Of a DNA stretch of 64,000 nucleotides, positions 36,127 through 45,849 are shown in pieces. The stretch comes from Membranipora membranacea (lineage: Eukaryota; Bryozoa; Gymnolaemata; Cheilostomatida; Membraniporidae). Within the stretch, counting starts at the first letter, position 1; each line of letters opens with the position of its first letter. The translations under genes and the position numbers were made by a program. The notes beneath the pieces were generated by a model. The model was not told where the DNA came from, searched no databases, and saw nothing but the letters and a program-made list of their open reading frames with translations. The stretch lies in assembly GCA_914767715.1 (NCBI GenBank), contig OU612071.1, positions 13,189,493-13,253,492 on the forward strand, given 5' to 3'.

Positions 36127-36956
36127 GAAAATAAGTCGCAAGTGGCGTGTAGTGAAATCAAGATGCTGATGAATACTGGAAAACGACCTTGACTAAAATG
36201 ACACCAATGATGTCATTAATATCACATATGATAGGCGATAAAGCCAATAGCATATATAGCTCTATAACATATCTGAAGAAAATATAAACTGCTCTTAAAT
36301 TGTGAAGTTAACGACAAAGTATAGTTGGTCGATTATAGGATAGTAATGTTGAAATAACTTTACTCAAAGCAACATATTGTTTGCTTTTTGGAGTACACAC
36401 AATTCTTCTTTCTATAATGGACGATTGTTTGCTGCCTGATTTTTTTCTTTATTTTACATGCACGACACATGTGTTAACTAAGTTTCATACACCGACTCAT
36501 ATGTTCTACCCTCAAAAAGCTCTTTGTGAAGTTGGTTATAAACATATCTAGAATAGGAACAATGATTTGCCAATTTCAGTGGCAATGTGTAACTAAGAGC
36601 GTATGGTACTAATAAATAACCTATTGCATTTATAAAAATATCTTCATTCTGAATTCAATGACTGAATTCTTATCCGATGTGTAGATTTTTGTGCTGGAAA
36701 ACAACAACAGCCCACCTGTGCATGACCTTACAAAGGGTTAAGTTCACAAATGAAGAAAAGTTTGCTATTTCATACATGCTTGAACTAGCTAAATTTGAAA
36801 GTAGCTTAAATTTTCTCATCCAATTTACTTTATATAGACTCCTACAGCAGCTAGCCTTCAAAAAAGTTCATCCTCAATCCAGCAAAACTCAACCAAACTT
36901 TTACGCCTCTTGGGTTAATGCACGTTATATATACGACTATAGGAGTAGGAGTAGGG

Positions 36957-37120
36957 GATGGCTCAGTTAGTTAGAGCGCCGGTCCTTCATCACGCTAGTG
37001 ATCAAGGTCGTGGGTTCGAATCTCACTGCAGTCCATCGAACTGGGGTTTGGTTGGCCCCCAGGTGTGCTCCGACCTGCTTGCAAACTGAGAGCAACCATC
37101 TTAATCAACCATACAGACCC
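36957..37120 (+). repeat. tRNA-derived SINE, family 1
   Basis: ATGGCTCAGTTAGTTAGAGC and GGGTTCGAATCTC form good A and B boxes. The body, with AGGTGTGCTCCGACC and CAAACTGAGAGCAA, matches the two minus-strand copies. It is the best-preserved head in the window, but acceptor pairing fails, so it is not a tRNA gene. Confidence 0.8.
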
Positions 37121-38481
37121 AAGCAAAGTACTCCATGATAGCAAGCACCAATTTCTGCAAATAAATTGTTCGATGGGTGAAGTCTTCTATTGCTTCACCA
37201 AGTGTTGAGAATTTAATGTATCTCAATCACAATTGTGTTCGTGAGGGCAAGTAAATCTTTGCCTATCACAAATTTTGTCATTTCAAGCCTGAACAAGATG
37301 GCAAATATTATTTCTTCATTCAAATTTTATTGACCTCTTAGGTGTATACAATAAATATGTGGGAAACCAACTGTGCTTTTTGATTAGCTTATCAGCATCA
37401 GAAATCAGAAGATCACATAAGATTTGATATTAAATTAGTCATATTATCTGGACCTAAAACCATCACAAACACTAGAATAAGGAAGGAAAGTCAATGAGTA
37501 GTCGGAAACTGTATAGCCAGTCCGTGTTGTTAGCGTTATTGCAGTAACCAATGATTTGGCAGGAATGGGTTCCTCTGTCAAAACAGACCCAACACATTGG
37601 TTAGACTTGCAGGCCCCTGTGGTTATATTATGCATTTCAAATAGAAGGTTGCAAAAAACTGAAAAGGTTTACACTCAACTCTTAACACAACTAACACGAA
37701 TCTCACAAGCAGGAAATCTTGTTTAAAGTATTTGCTTGGGTTGGGAACCTGACAACAACCACAACCACAACCAGAGAGAAGCTACAAGATTTAGTTTTCA
37801 CTCAGCCGCACTATGACAGCTTCATGGTGCTAGCTGAAGTGACATCAGTAAGTGGTTACTGACAAACACACTGTGTCAAATTGGACACAGAAGTTTAGAG
37901 AAGGATGTTGACGGACCATGAGAATTTAATTCCAGTTGTGGAACTAAATCTTGGAGTGAATGATACCTCCAGATTGACACTAATAACAATAATGCAATAA
38001 TATTAGTCTCGGAAGGATCACACATGACTACACAACTTCAAAGTTTAGAACTATGCCAAAATGGGGGCCTTCAATTTTCAGGGCTAATATTGTAAAACAT
38101 TCTTTGAGAATGAAATTTGTGCCAATAAAGTATTAGAAAAAAAAAAATTGTAGCAGTGCTTAATCTGTATGAAGGAGATATTTTTGTCTTATTACAATGA
38201 AGCAGTTTTAACATTACAAGTAAAGAATGTCAAATTGAAAGAGCATATTGAGTTCTGATTTTGTCAGCATTGTAATGTGATTGTTCTTAAAGTTCATGAT
38301 ACACAATGCAGAATGCACAAAAATTTGTGTTGCCATAATTAATTTTCTTATAACATGTCTAGGAAAGCAAAAAAAACCTATGTTCATATCAACTTTCTAT
38401 CATAGCAATAGACAAAAAAACTTAATTTATTCGCACAAGGACATCACTGAATAACATATTCGATTTCAAAGTTCAAAATCT
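37121..38481. other. Gene-less stretch
   Basis: No exon with splice sites was found. A 63-codon minus frame at 37444-37635 has no recognisable features. Confidence 0.5.
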
Positions 38482-38705
38482 CAGGGTCTAGAAGGCTCTA
38501 GAGATTGTTATCTCCCCTGTTACAGATTATCTTTGCCTAGGCCACCTTTGACCAATACTGATTTTGGTAATTTCTGGTGTAAGTATAGCAGTTTGGTAAC
38601 TGGGCTAGGCAAAACAAAGCAAGGCTAGCTGTAATTCTGTTATCATCATTTTAGTTTTATTCTGTAACAGGGTAGATAACAAACTCTGGACCCTTCTAGA
38701 CCCTG
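38482..38705. mobile_element. 224-bp MITE with ~45-bp terminal inverted repeats
   Basis: The left end CAGGGTCTAGAAGG runs into TTATCTCCCCTGTTACAG. It is mirrored at the right by CTGTAACAGGGTAGATAAC and CCTTCTAGACCCTG. The CAGGGTC start resembles hAT-type termini. An 8-bp target duplication was not found. Confidence 0.75.
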
Positions 38706-38941
38706 GGTTTGTCGCACTTCGAAATTGGTTACATCATTCAAGTATTTCCTTGCGCAAATACATGTACCTTTTATTTTTGTTTGTTGCTATAAGATGAATA
38801 TTTGACATGAACAGTGGCTGTTTTTTGCTTTCAATAGCCTCAATAAAGCAAGAAACACAGTAACCTTATATTTATTTCTATTCCCATATCAACCTTGTTG
38901 ACTAAATCATAGTAGGTGTTGGTTTGTTGGTTGCCTCTTAA

Positions 38942-39523
38942 TTGTGGGGAGACATAACATCATTGGAAGGTGTAGAAGCAATGATGCTATCGTTGATTCA
39001 ATGTCCCTAATTTTTTTCTTTTTTTAAACATTTATTGACAAGCAATCTTCATCATTAAAACGATGATCATCCAAGTTTGCCAAGATTGAACCAAAAAAAA
39101 AAGTGGAATAAATAAGTAAAGAAGAAATATGGAAGATGAAGACCAACAATGTAAATGATTATGTCTTAGACGTGAAAGACATAAATGCATATTGTTGGAA
39201 TGACTTTAATTTGTTTGTAGACCTGATCTGTTGCAGAAGGTTTTTTCAATCATCAAGGTTCTTTGTCGATAACCCAATCAATTATGATCAGATTAAGAAT
39301 TTGAAAATTGCTTTAAAACCAGTAGCATCATTTCATCAAATTGATGCTGTTTTTTCTTCAAAAGAATTGTTTGCCTAAAGCTGCTAACTCTATTGTAATT
39401 GTCAAACTCAAAATCCGATCAAAATTGATCGAGTTATCGACAAAAACCCTGGATTTTTGACAGTAAATTATTGAGAGCATCATTGCTTCTACAGTCCTTC
39501 CTATGACGTTTTGTCACCCTCAA
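38942..39523. mobile_element. 582-bp TTAA-flanked element with ~42-bp TIRs
   Basis: TTAA flanks both sides (38938-38941 and 39524-39527). The left arm, through GGAAGGTGTAGAAGCAATGA, is mirrored by the right arm TCATTGCTTCTACAGTCCTT. An internal 80-codon frame (39136-39378) shows no transposase motif and may be chance. TTAA targets point to a piggyBac- or Kolobok-type source. Confidence 0.75.
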
Positions 39524-39529
39524 TTAACT

Positions 39530-40797
39530 GCCTGAGCGCCTTAATGCTCCATATAGTGTCCTGTCTAGGTTTATTATTATGTCTATGGTTATTTGTAAGT
39601 TTTTGGACTGAGAAAAATTTCAACTACCTTGTATTTATAGAAAATATCTGTTATTGTTCATGGTCACAAAATCCTCACAAATACAATTGTGATTGAAATT
39701 GTTCTGCTAAAAGGAAACATTATCACATCTGAGCTGAATATCATTCGGGTCGATCCATTGTAAAGATCCAAGTAAAGATAAAATTAACTTTACAAGAGTG
39801 TCAATTTGAGAATTGTCACCACATACACATCGCTTTAGATGATAAAGGATAAAACAATTGCTGACAATCAAATTCTCCAAGTCAATTAACCATTCTTGAG
39901 TTCCATGATGTCACGTAGCATGGGTTTCGAAATGCGAGAATCGGTCACAGTATTTTCCAGGGAATTATTATGACATTGTAAAAACTTCCCTGTTCTTTCC
40001 CTGAACATGAATATGTGGTAGACATTGATATTGCACCACCATGACCGACAAGATGCTTTTGGTGTATTAAGAACAAACTTGAATATAATGATTCAGTTGC
40101 TTTAACTTTATTTGGGTAACTGTTAGGAATAAATAAACAAGCAAATTTAAATCTGATAATAATTTTATCGACTTTGGATCGCAGACTGCAAAAAGATAAA
40201 GGGAGAAGTAACAGGATTGACTTGTCTTCTGGCCATTTTTGTAAGTCATGTTTACTAATAACAAAAACATAAGCTCGAAAATAGTTAGAAATAAAATGTA
40301 TGACCACTAAAATGTTGAATGTCCAAGTTCCACTCTTACTTACAGGAGTGGCTGTGAGTTTGGTCATAGAGTTATTACCCACTTCTCTAGAGTGGACAAT
40401 GTGTACAAAAATAGCATCAGTTTTTGTCCTTCTTAACTACTGCGAAATCCATGACACAACGCAATCTGTTTGTGCATGGCTAGTGCCTATATCATATATC
40501 ATATCATTAAAATATACGTATTGGCAATCGAAAATTAGATTTTTATAGCGCTTATAGCCATTTTTTTGAAAGATTTTTCATGTGAGACAATGAGGATCAC
40601 TTGCAGGTATTTTCACCTGCAGCCAGTGGGAAATGGTTCCCAACCGCAAACACACCATTGCGATGAAGTAGAAATTGCCTGGCTAGCTTTTTAAGCCTGT
40701 AGGTCGATCCCCAGCCTACAAAGCATTTCAATGATAAACATAGTAAATAGAAGTCCCGAATGAGCGGATTCTGACATGGAATCAAAAAAGTTGTTTG
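39530..40797. other. Gene-less stretch
   Basis: Overlapping open frames at 39945-40548 on both strands show no domain or splice evidence. No repeat was identified apart from a CAGG-MITE-like fragment near 40745-40785. Confidence 0.4.
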
Positions 40798-41360
40798 TAG
40801 CCGAAGGAGAGCATGTCTACCACCTTAAAACAAGTATCTGCCATAATATTGTGTACATATTCCAGAATAAATATTAGTTAGTACAATTCGGTACGTCCTA
40901 ATTTTCAACTCACACTTCATATACATGTTAAAACTAGCCTGGTCTGGCGTACCAGACCTAACCCGGTCTGACATGGCCTGACCAGGTAGAGTAACGCATG
41001 GTATAATGTGATCACCGACATCAGATCTCAGACATCAGACATCAGATATGTACTGGATTTTGATGGGACGGCCTAACCGCATATCAATACAGCTCCTAAT
41101 ATATTTGCCTCAACCAGCATGCATGATGATGCGCTTGTGTTAAACTTGACTTAAGCAGCGCGGTAACAAAGACTTGGCCTGTTCATTTTAGCCTTGGAAA
41201 TTTCACTCATGCATAAGATACAGTCATCCCGAAACAGAGAATATGGGTTATAATCGCATGTTCCATCTCCATTCAAAGACTGAGAAATAAAGATGCCTTA
41301 AGGGCACGCCCAGCATATTCGGCGCCAAGTTGCTCTCAGTTTGCAGTCACTCAGTCATTA
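40798..41360 (+). repeat. Upstream cassette of a decayed fourth cluster unit
   Basis: Collinear with the cassettes before units 2 and 3: GTAGCCGAAGGAGAGCATG, AAGTATCTGCCATA, a GGTAGAGTA block, GCCTTAAGGGCAC, GCCAAGTTGCTCTCAG. No signal-peptide exon follows at the expected distance (about 42.0-42.2 kb). Confidence 0.65.
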
Positions 41361-42287
41361 ACTATTCATTCATGATTTAAATCGTCTGGAATATATAAAT
41401 CAAATGGTTAGCCCTGCCTAGTCAAGACTTTAATAGAAATCAGTTCCGCTTAGCTTTTTAGAGCTTGCAGGAGGTGAGGCCAACTATGAGAGTTGCACTA
41501 TGATTTCTTTTCAGATGCGATAGAGACTTAATTGGCAGTACTGGATCTCAAAGAGATCATGAGTGTTGGTGCATAATGATGATAACCAGAATTTACTTGC
41601 TTATGAGTTCAACCTACATTGCTACTGGTTTATAATGAACATTTTGATGTCTGCTTGTCATAGAAGACTTGTGTATTGCCTGTGTAGAGATGATCGGGAC
41701 ACTATGAGATGACATCTAACATTATGCTTGGTGATTAATCTTTTTTCAACACCAATGGTATTCATGATGCAACCTGCATGCATTCAACTTGTTCTTCCAA
41801 GATGGTAACAAAAGGCTCGCTAGGAAGAGGCCGTTACTGCATGCATATTTGATAATGCCATCAGGTTGAATGGCAAGATGATCTCAACAAAATGATTGCA
41901 GTGAACCAATAACGACCTTGGATTTCTCTGGTTAATATTTGTAAGATATTAGCAAAATTTGGCCACTTCTAGCTTCCCTCCTCTCCTTTAATTTGGCACA
42001 CTGACAGCATCATTGGTATCAGTCAGCAGCTTAACACAAAAAGGTGATTGATTTGATTTTGAACTTTGAGATGTCACAATTACTCAACTGCACTCATCGA
42101 AGAGCCCAGCGATAAAAAATTGAGATGAACTGTACATATATCAGGAAATGATGTGCATCCGTCCCTTGAACTCGAAATGGAACAAAGTGATGAAAACAAA
42201 TTTGAAAGGGATGTACATAGCGTTGGAATTATGTTGACTTTATTTTCTATGCAAGTTATCCGGAGACATATAAATAGTAACACTAGA

Positions 42288-42536
42288 CAGGGGGTATTTC
42301 AGTTAGAAAAAAGCGATGCATTACTAAAGCAAGTTATCACTATCACATCGCTCAAAATTAACACTCACATAGTGTTTCAATTAGACCAAATCGCTCTCAG
42401 ATCGCTCACTCATAATTTATATAGTTCCATCATTGAGTGAGCGATCTGAAAGCGGGAGCCCTGGCCGGTATCGCTCACTGAGTGAGAGAGCGATCAGATT
42501 GCGATTTTGGCTGTTTCTAATTGAAAGACACCCCTG
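42288..42536. mobile_element. 249-bp hAT-like MITE
   Basis: The left end CAGGGGGTATTTCAGTTAGAA is mirrored at the right (TTCTAATTGAAAGACACCCCTG). The interior has several GCGATC/TGAGCGATC inverted motifs. A possible target duplication (ACACTAGA/ACACATAGA) is imperfect and offset. Confidence 0.65.
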
Positions 42537-42593
42537 GACAACACATAGAGCATTGAGGTGCTGGGATATATGAATCTGTGAGATGTAACAACA

Positions 42594-42989
42594 TTGAATT
42601 GGATCATAGCAATTGTATTTACTTATGAGAATCACTTATTTGCTGTCCGTTGTCACGGTTACAAGCTGAAAGCTTGTCAATGTCATTATCTCGGGTTTAA
42701 AAATTCAAATGCAAATTTTTTTTGCGGAATCGCAAAACATCAAATTTTTACACCACCACAACATCAACCTCACCAAACTGGACATTATATCCTGCCTAAG
42801 TTTATTTTGAATAAGTCTGAGCCTGAGATGTATCTCATAACCTTAGGGGACAAATTTAACTTTAACTTGACCAACAATATGACTGTTTCCTTTGAGCTGA
42901 ATTTGTTATCATTTATTCTTGTTTTAGTCTTGAGGCTGATCTTAGCACGATATTTGCTCCTGTTGTTTCTGTTGTACCCTTTGTCATAA
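42594..42989 (+). CDS. Hypothetical ORF, hydrophobic C-terminus
   Basis: A 131-codon open frame with a Cys/His-containing N-terminal half, an Asn/Phe-rich middle and a Leu-rich hydrophobic end (likely one membrane segment). The ATG at 42594 is simply the first in frame. It has no splice sites, and the next ORFs face it on the minus strand. It is not recognised. It could be part of the same compact insertion as 43095-43940, or a chance frame. Confidence 0.3.
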   Translation: MNWIIAIVFTYENHLFAVRCHGYKLKACQCHYLGFKNSNANFFCGIAKHQIFTPPQHQPHQTGHYILPKFILNKSEPEMYLITLGDKFNFNLTNNMTVSFELNLLSFILVLVLRLILARYLLLLFLLYPLS

Positions 42990-43094
42990 CGTGTTTATAA
43001 GTGGTTTTACCCTAACATTGATTTGAATGGGTTTTTTTATGGGATTAATGTTAAAGCAAATTCACTGGTTGTGTTCCGAATCATGTGAAATATA

Positions 43095-43550
43095 TTAACC
43101 CACAAGAATTATAGCAATGCTTGTCAAACAATTTTGGTAGTGAAAAGCGAAAATGAAAAGGATTACAACGATTGCAGCCATAGCCAAAAAGGTTCCAAAA
43201 CCCCCATTGCCTGTTCCTAAGTAGGAAAGTTTCGGTGTTGGGTAATCAGAGGAAGTGGTTCCAGTAGTGAATATTCTCATCTCAAACAGAGAATCTAAAT
43301 CTGCCTGGAGTACATCTTCAGAGAATCTTTTAGCTGTATTGCTAACATTACGAGGAACTATGTCAAGATCGCACTGAGTTTGATGATACTTACTTCCCGG
43401 AAACCGAAAGCAAAGATCATCATCGCTAAATTGTAAATGTTTGTGTATAGCCGGTATGACAGAGTATTTCATGAAAGGCTTGTCATTCTCATCTGGATTC
43501 ATATTGTTCAAAGTTTTGTTTTCTTCGAGATCGACATAAGGGACAATGCA
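43095..43550 (-). CDS. Hypothetical protein with C-terminal membrane segment (compact ORF cluster)
   Basis: The open frame runs from just after a TGA (43553-43551) to the stop at 43095; the first ATG is at 43511 (138 codons). The body is polar and coding-like, with a Cys-Phe-Arg-Phe-Pro-Gly motif. Near the end a Gly/Tyr segment leads into a strongly hydrophobic stretch (Phe-Leu-Ala-Met-Ala-Ala-Ile-Val-Val-Ile-Leu). The upstream frame 43706-43554 is in the same register, so the TGA either separates two small genes or breaks one. The family is not recognised. The intronless, packed layout suggests a virus-like or large mobile element relic. Confidence 0.45.
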   Translation of the reverse strand, partial: CIVPYVDLEENKTLNNMNPDENDKPFMKYSVIPAIHKHLQFSDDDLCFRFPGSKYHQTQCDLDIVPRNVSNTAKRFSEDVLQADLDSLFEMRIFTTGTTSSDYPTPKLSYLGTGNGGFGTFLAMAAIVVILFIFAFHYQNCLTSIAIILVG

Positions 43551-43706
43551 TCAAACTCCAAAAAAGTGCCCAACATTTCTTTCAATTAACTCCCCTTCTA
43601 CTTTCCATTTGAACACACATACGTATCCAGTAAAGTACCAAGCAATTACACCTTCTGTGAGGCGATAAGCATGTCCGATCTGCTGGGCAGTAAGTGCTTC
43701 AGTCAT
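43551..43706 (-). CDS. Small hypothetical ORF (compact ORF cluster)
   Basis: An ATG at 43706 opens 51 codons ending in TGA at 43553-43551, with mixed helix-like composition (Ala-Gln-Gln-Ile-Gly-His). It has the same register as its neighbours on both sides. It may be a small gene or the N-terminal part of the downstream frame. No homologue is recognised. Confidence 0.35.
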   Translation of the reverse strand: MTEALTAQQIGHAYRLTEGVIAWYFTGYVCVFKWKVEGELIERNVGHFFGV

Positions 43707-43811
43707 ACCAGATTTTATTGTTTTGGGTATCTCTGATGTTCATCCCCTATATATGCGTTACTGAACATGGGAAAGATCCCTTCAACTGAAGTTATTAACA
43801 GTGATCAATGC

Positions 43812-43940
43812 TTACGCCTTAGATTTTATTTTGTTGACTTTGAACTTCATTTGGACACCCTCAACAGTATCTCCTGGAGATGTTTTCACACCAAGCCATT
43901 CTGAGGCAGTCCTGCCCGGTGTGTAGTACACAACGGTCAT
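43812..43940 (-). CDS. Small hypothetical ORF (compact ORF cluster)
   Basis: An ATG at 43940 opens 42 codons ending in TAA (43814-43812), with coding-like composition (Tyr-Tyr-Thr-Pro-Gly-Arg, then Lys-rich at the end). It is followed at 106 bp by the next ATG of the cluster. A plus-strand frame (43880-44179) overlaps it, and I cannot decide between them. Confidence 0.3.
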   Translation of the reverse strand: MTVVYYTPGRTASEWLGVKTSPGDTVEGVQMKFKVNKIKSKA

Positions 43941-44186
43941 TTCTAAAAATTCTAGAAGGAACACCTATTATTTGTGGAGCAACGATCAAATTGTTAAATC
44001 GTTGCCAGGGTGTTCATATGAGGATCACTTCTGTGATTGGACACACACAGAGGAATGGTTGTGGAGAAGTCCGACTAGCTAACTACACAACACCAGATCT
44101 GGAGCATTACACTGAGTGCAACCTCAAGTATACCTGCCTCCAGATGCTACTTGGAATATTGAGTACTACTAAGTGCTGAGCTCACT

Positions 44187-44455
44187 CACTGTGCAAAATC
44201 AGTTCCTATTCAATGATTATACACTGGGCATAAGTCTGAATAATCATGTTTATACCAATTCATTATTCCACTTTATACAATGATTATACTACATTCCTGG
44301 CAAACTTATGCAACTATAATTATTCAATGTTTTGTATAAGTAGACAACTTATTCAATTCAATTGTAATTACACAATGTAGGTATAACGTCATCTATTTAT
44401 ACAATCATTATCTCGCTTGGAATAATCTCTGAATTGGAACCGATTTTGCACAGTG
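44187..44455. mobile_element. 269-bp MITE with CACTGTGCAAAATC termini
   Basis: The left end CACTGTGCAAAATCAGTTCC is mirrored by GGAACCGATTTTGCACAGTG at the right, with further imperfect pairing inward (TTCAATGATTAT versus ATAATCTCTGAA). No clear target duplication. Confidence 0.8.
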
Positions 44456-44704
44456 ACTTCCTCAGTACTACGTCATCACTATCTGGGAAGAATCACTCTT
44501 GGTTGTAACCTTCATGGTAAGCTGAACCACAAAATACTACTCAGAGTATATCGCAACTTTTTACTGATCATCGCTGCCCATCCTGGCCCAGTAGGAACCC
44601 CTGGCTTTTTTACACATATGCACATACAAGAATCCACTAATTATCAACATGTTAAAATATCTGAATAGAAGAAAAACTTCAATTGAAAACATGAGTTATT
44701 AAGA

Positions 44705-45000
44705 TTGAATTTTTGTATATTTAGGAGTTGCCTCCCTTGATCTGTGAGCCTATGTAGGAACACAGTCAAAGATAGACAATTTGTCTATAAATCTCATATA
44801 TTTCCTATTTCCTCTTTGTTATCCTTATTGGCTATCCAACAACAAGTTATACTCACCTATCTCCGCTCTGTGCAGATTAAGTTGCTGGTTTCCCTCCTTT
44901 CACTGATCATGAGACAGTTTAGCTCCGGAAAAATGAAAAAGAAAACATCTTCTAGCCACTCTGATTACCACTCTACATTTCTGTACTCAATTAATGTTGT
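44705..45000 (+). repeat. Intron-2 remnant of the decayed fourth cluster unit
   Basis: TTTTTGTATATTTAGGAGTTG and the following 250 bp align with intron 2 of unit 3 (34790-35230: GGAGTTGGCCCTCCTTGAT, a TTGGCTTACC motif, TCACTCTACATTT). Intron 2 of unit 1 keeps the same start (GGAGTTGTGCCCTCCGCGAA at 14373). With the 40798 cassette it brackets where exons 1 and 2 of unit 4 should be. Confidence 0.5.
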
Positions 45001-45017
45001 GTCTAGCTTAAGGTAGT

Positions 45018-45115
45018 GTGGCAAGAGTGTCAGGAGCTTTGATAGCGCAAATAATCACATCCTTTGCTATCAAGCGAAAGGTTACCAGTTCAATTCCCGC
45101 TCTCATCTCGAGGGA
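45018..45115 (+). repeat. Degenerate tRNA-like sequence
   Basis: CAGTTCAATTCCC (B box) is preceded by a weak A box with GATAGCGCAA. No stable cloverleaf was drawn. Probably a SINE head. Confidence 0.4.
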
Positions 45116-45433
45116 TTATCCTGGCTTCTCCCTTGCAAAAATACCACAAAAACTCAAAATAAACTTCAACCAACAACCCTCTCAAAACACACACATCTCA
45201 AACTCAGACAACTCACACAATCACAAAACTGACGGATCGAACTACCCATCCTTCTAACATCAAGGATGTGTTCTATCAGTAATAATCAAAATTGTCAAGG
45301 GGTCTTTGAAGACTATAGGTCTCAACCACCTGTTCTCTGGAGAGTACAGTTTCATACCACTACCCTCCCCCACATCAGACAAGACAAGAAGAGTGTTATT
45401 GTGAGACAAAAAAATACAGATATTAAATGTTAA

Positions 45434-45839
45434 GGTAGAAATGACAAATACATTTATTTTGTATCATTGGAATACTTATAATACTGTGAGTAGCAATATA
45501 GGGACCTAGTGTGCACCTTACCTACCATTATTGATTTAAGTTCTGACTTTCAAAAAAATGTTGGGTCCTGATGGGGTCTTCCCAGGGTCTATCTCCCCTG
45601 CTGAGATAAACCCTGGGAAGACGTGAAGATGTGACGCTACGTGATAGGAAAGCAATAAAGTCTGAGATATATGGCAGCTGATAATGACATATAGCATATA
45701 GCATACCTGTATCGTCTTCTCTAGAGACCACTCGGTATTAAGTGACCCTATATTGGGCACAAATCCTTATTATTGTTACTTCCAGTATTATGAGCATTAT
45801 GAGCAATGATACAAAAAAAAATTATCTGTCATTTCAACT
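45434..45839. mobile_element. 406-bp foldback element with ~100-bp TIRs and TTAA target
   Basis: TTAA flanks the element (45430-45433 and 45840-45843). The left arm (GGTAGAAATGACA, TTTGTATCATTG, AATATAGGGACC) is mirrored on the right (GGGTCACTTAAT region, CAATGATACAAA, TGTCATTTCAACT). It is related to the half element in intron 2 of unit 1. Confidence 0.75.
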
Positions 45840-45849
45840 TTAAGAAGAC

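Noticed and set aside
36957-37045. tRNA gene
   Set aside because: Good A and B boxes, but the acceptor stem does not pair, and two other copies share the same non-tRNA body. It is a SINE.
43551-43553. In-frame TGA as a possible selenocysteine codon
   Set aside because: No selenoprotein motif surrounds it, no SECIS-like structure was identified, and an ATG follows 39 bp later. Separate small ORFs or decay are simpler.
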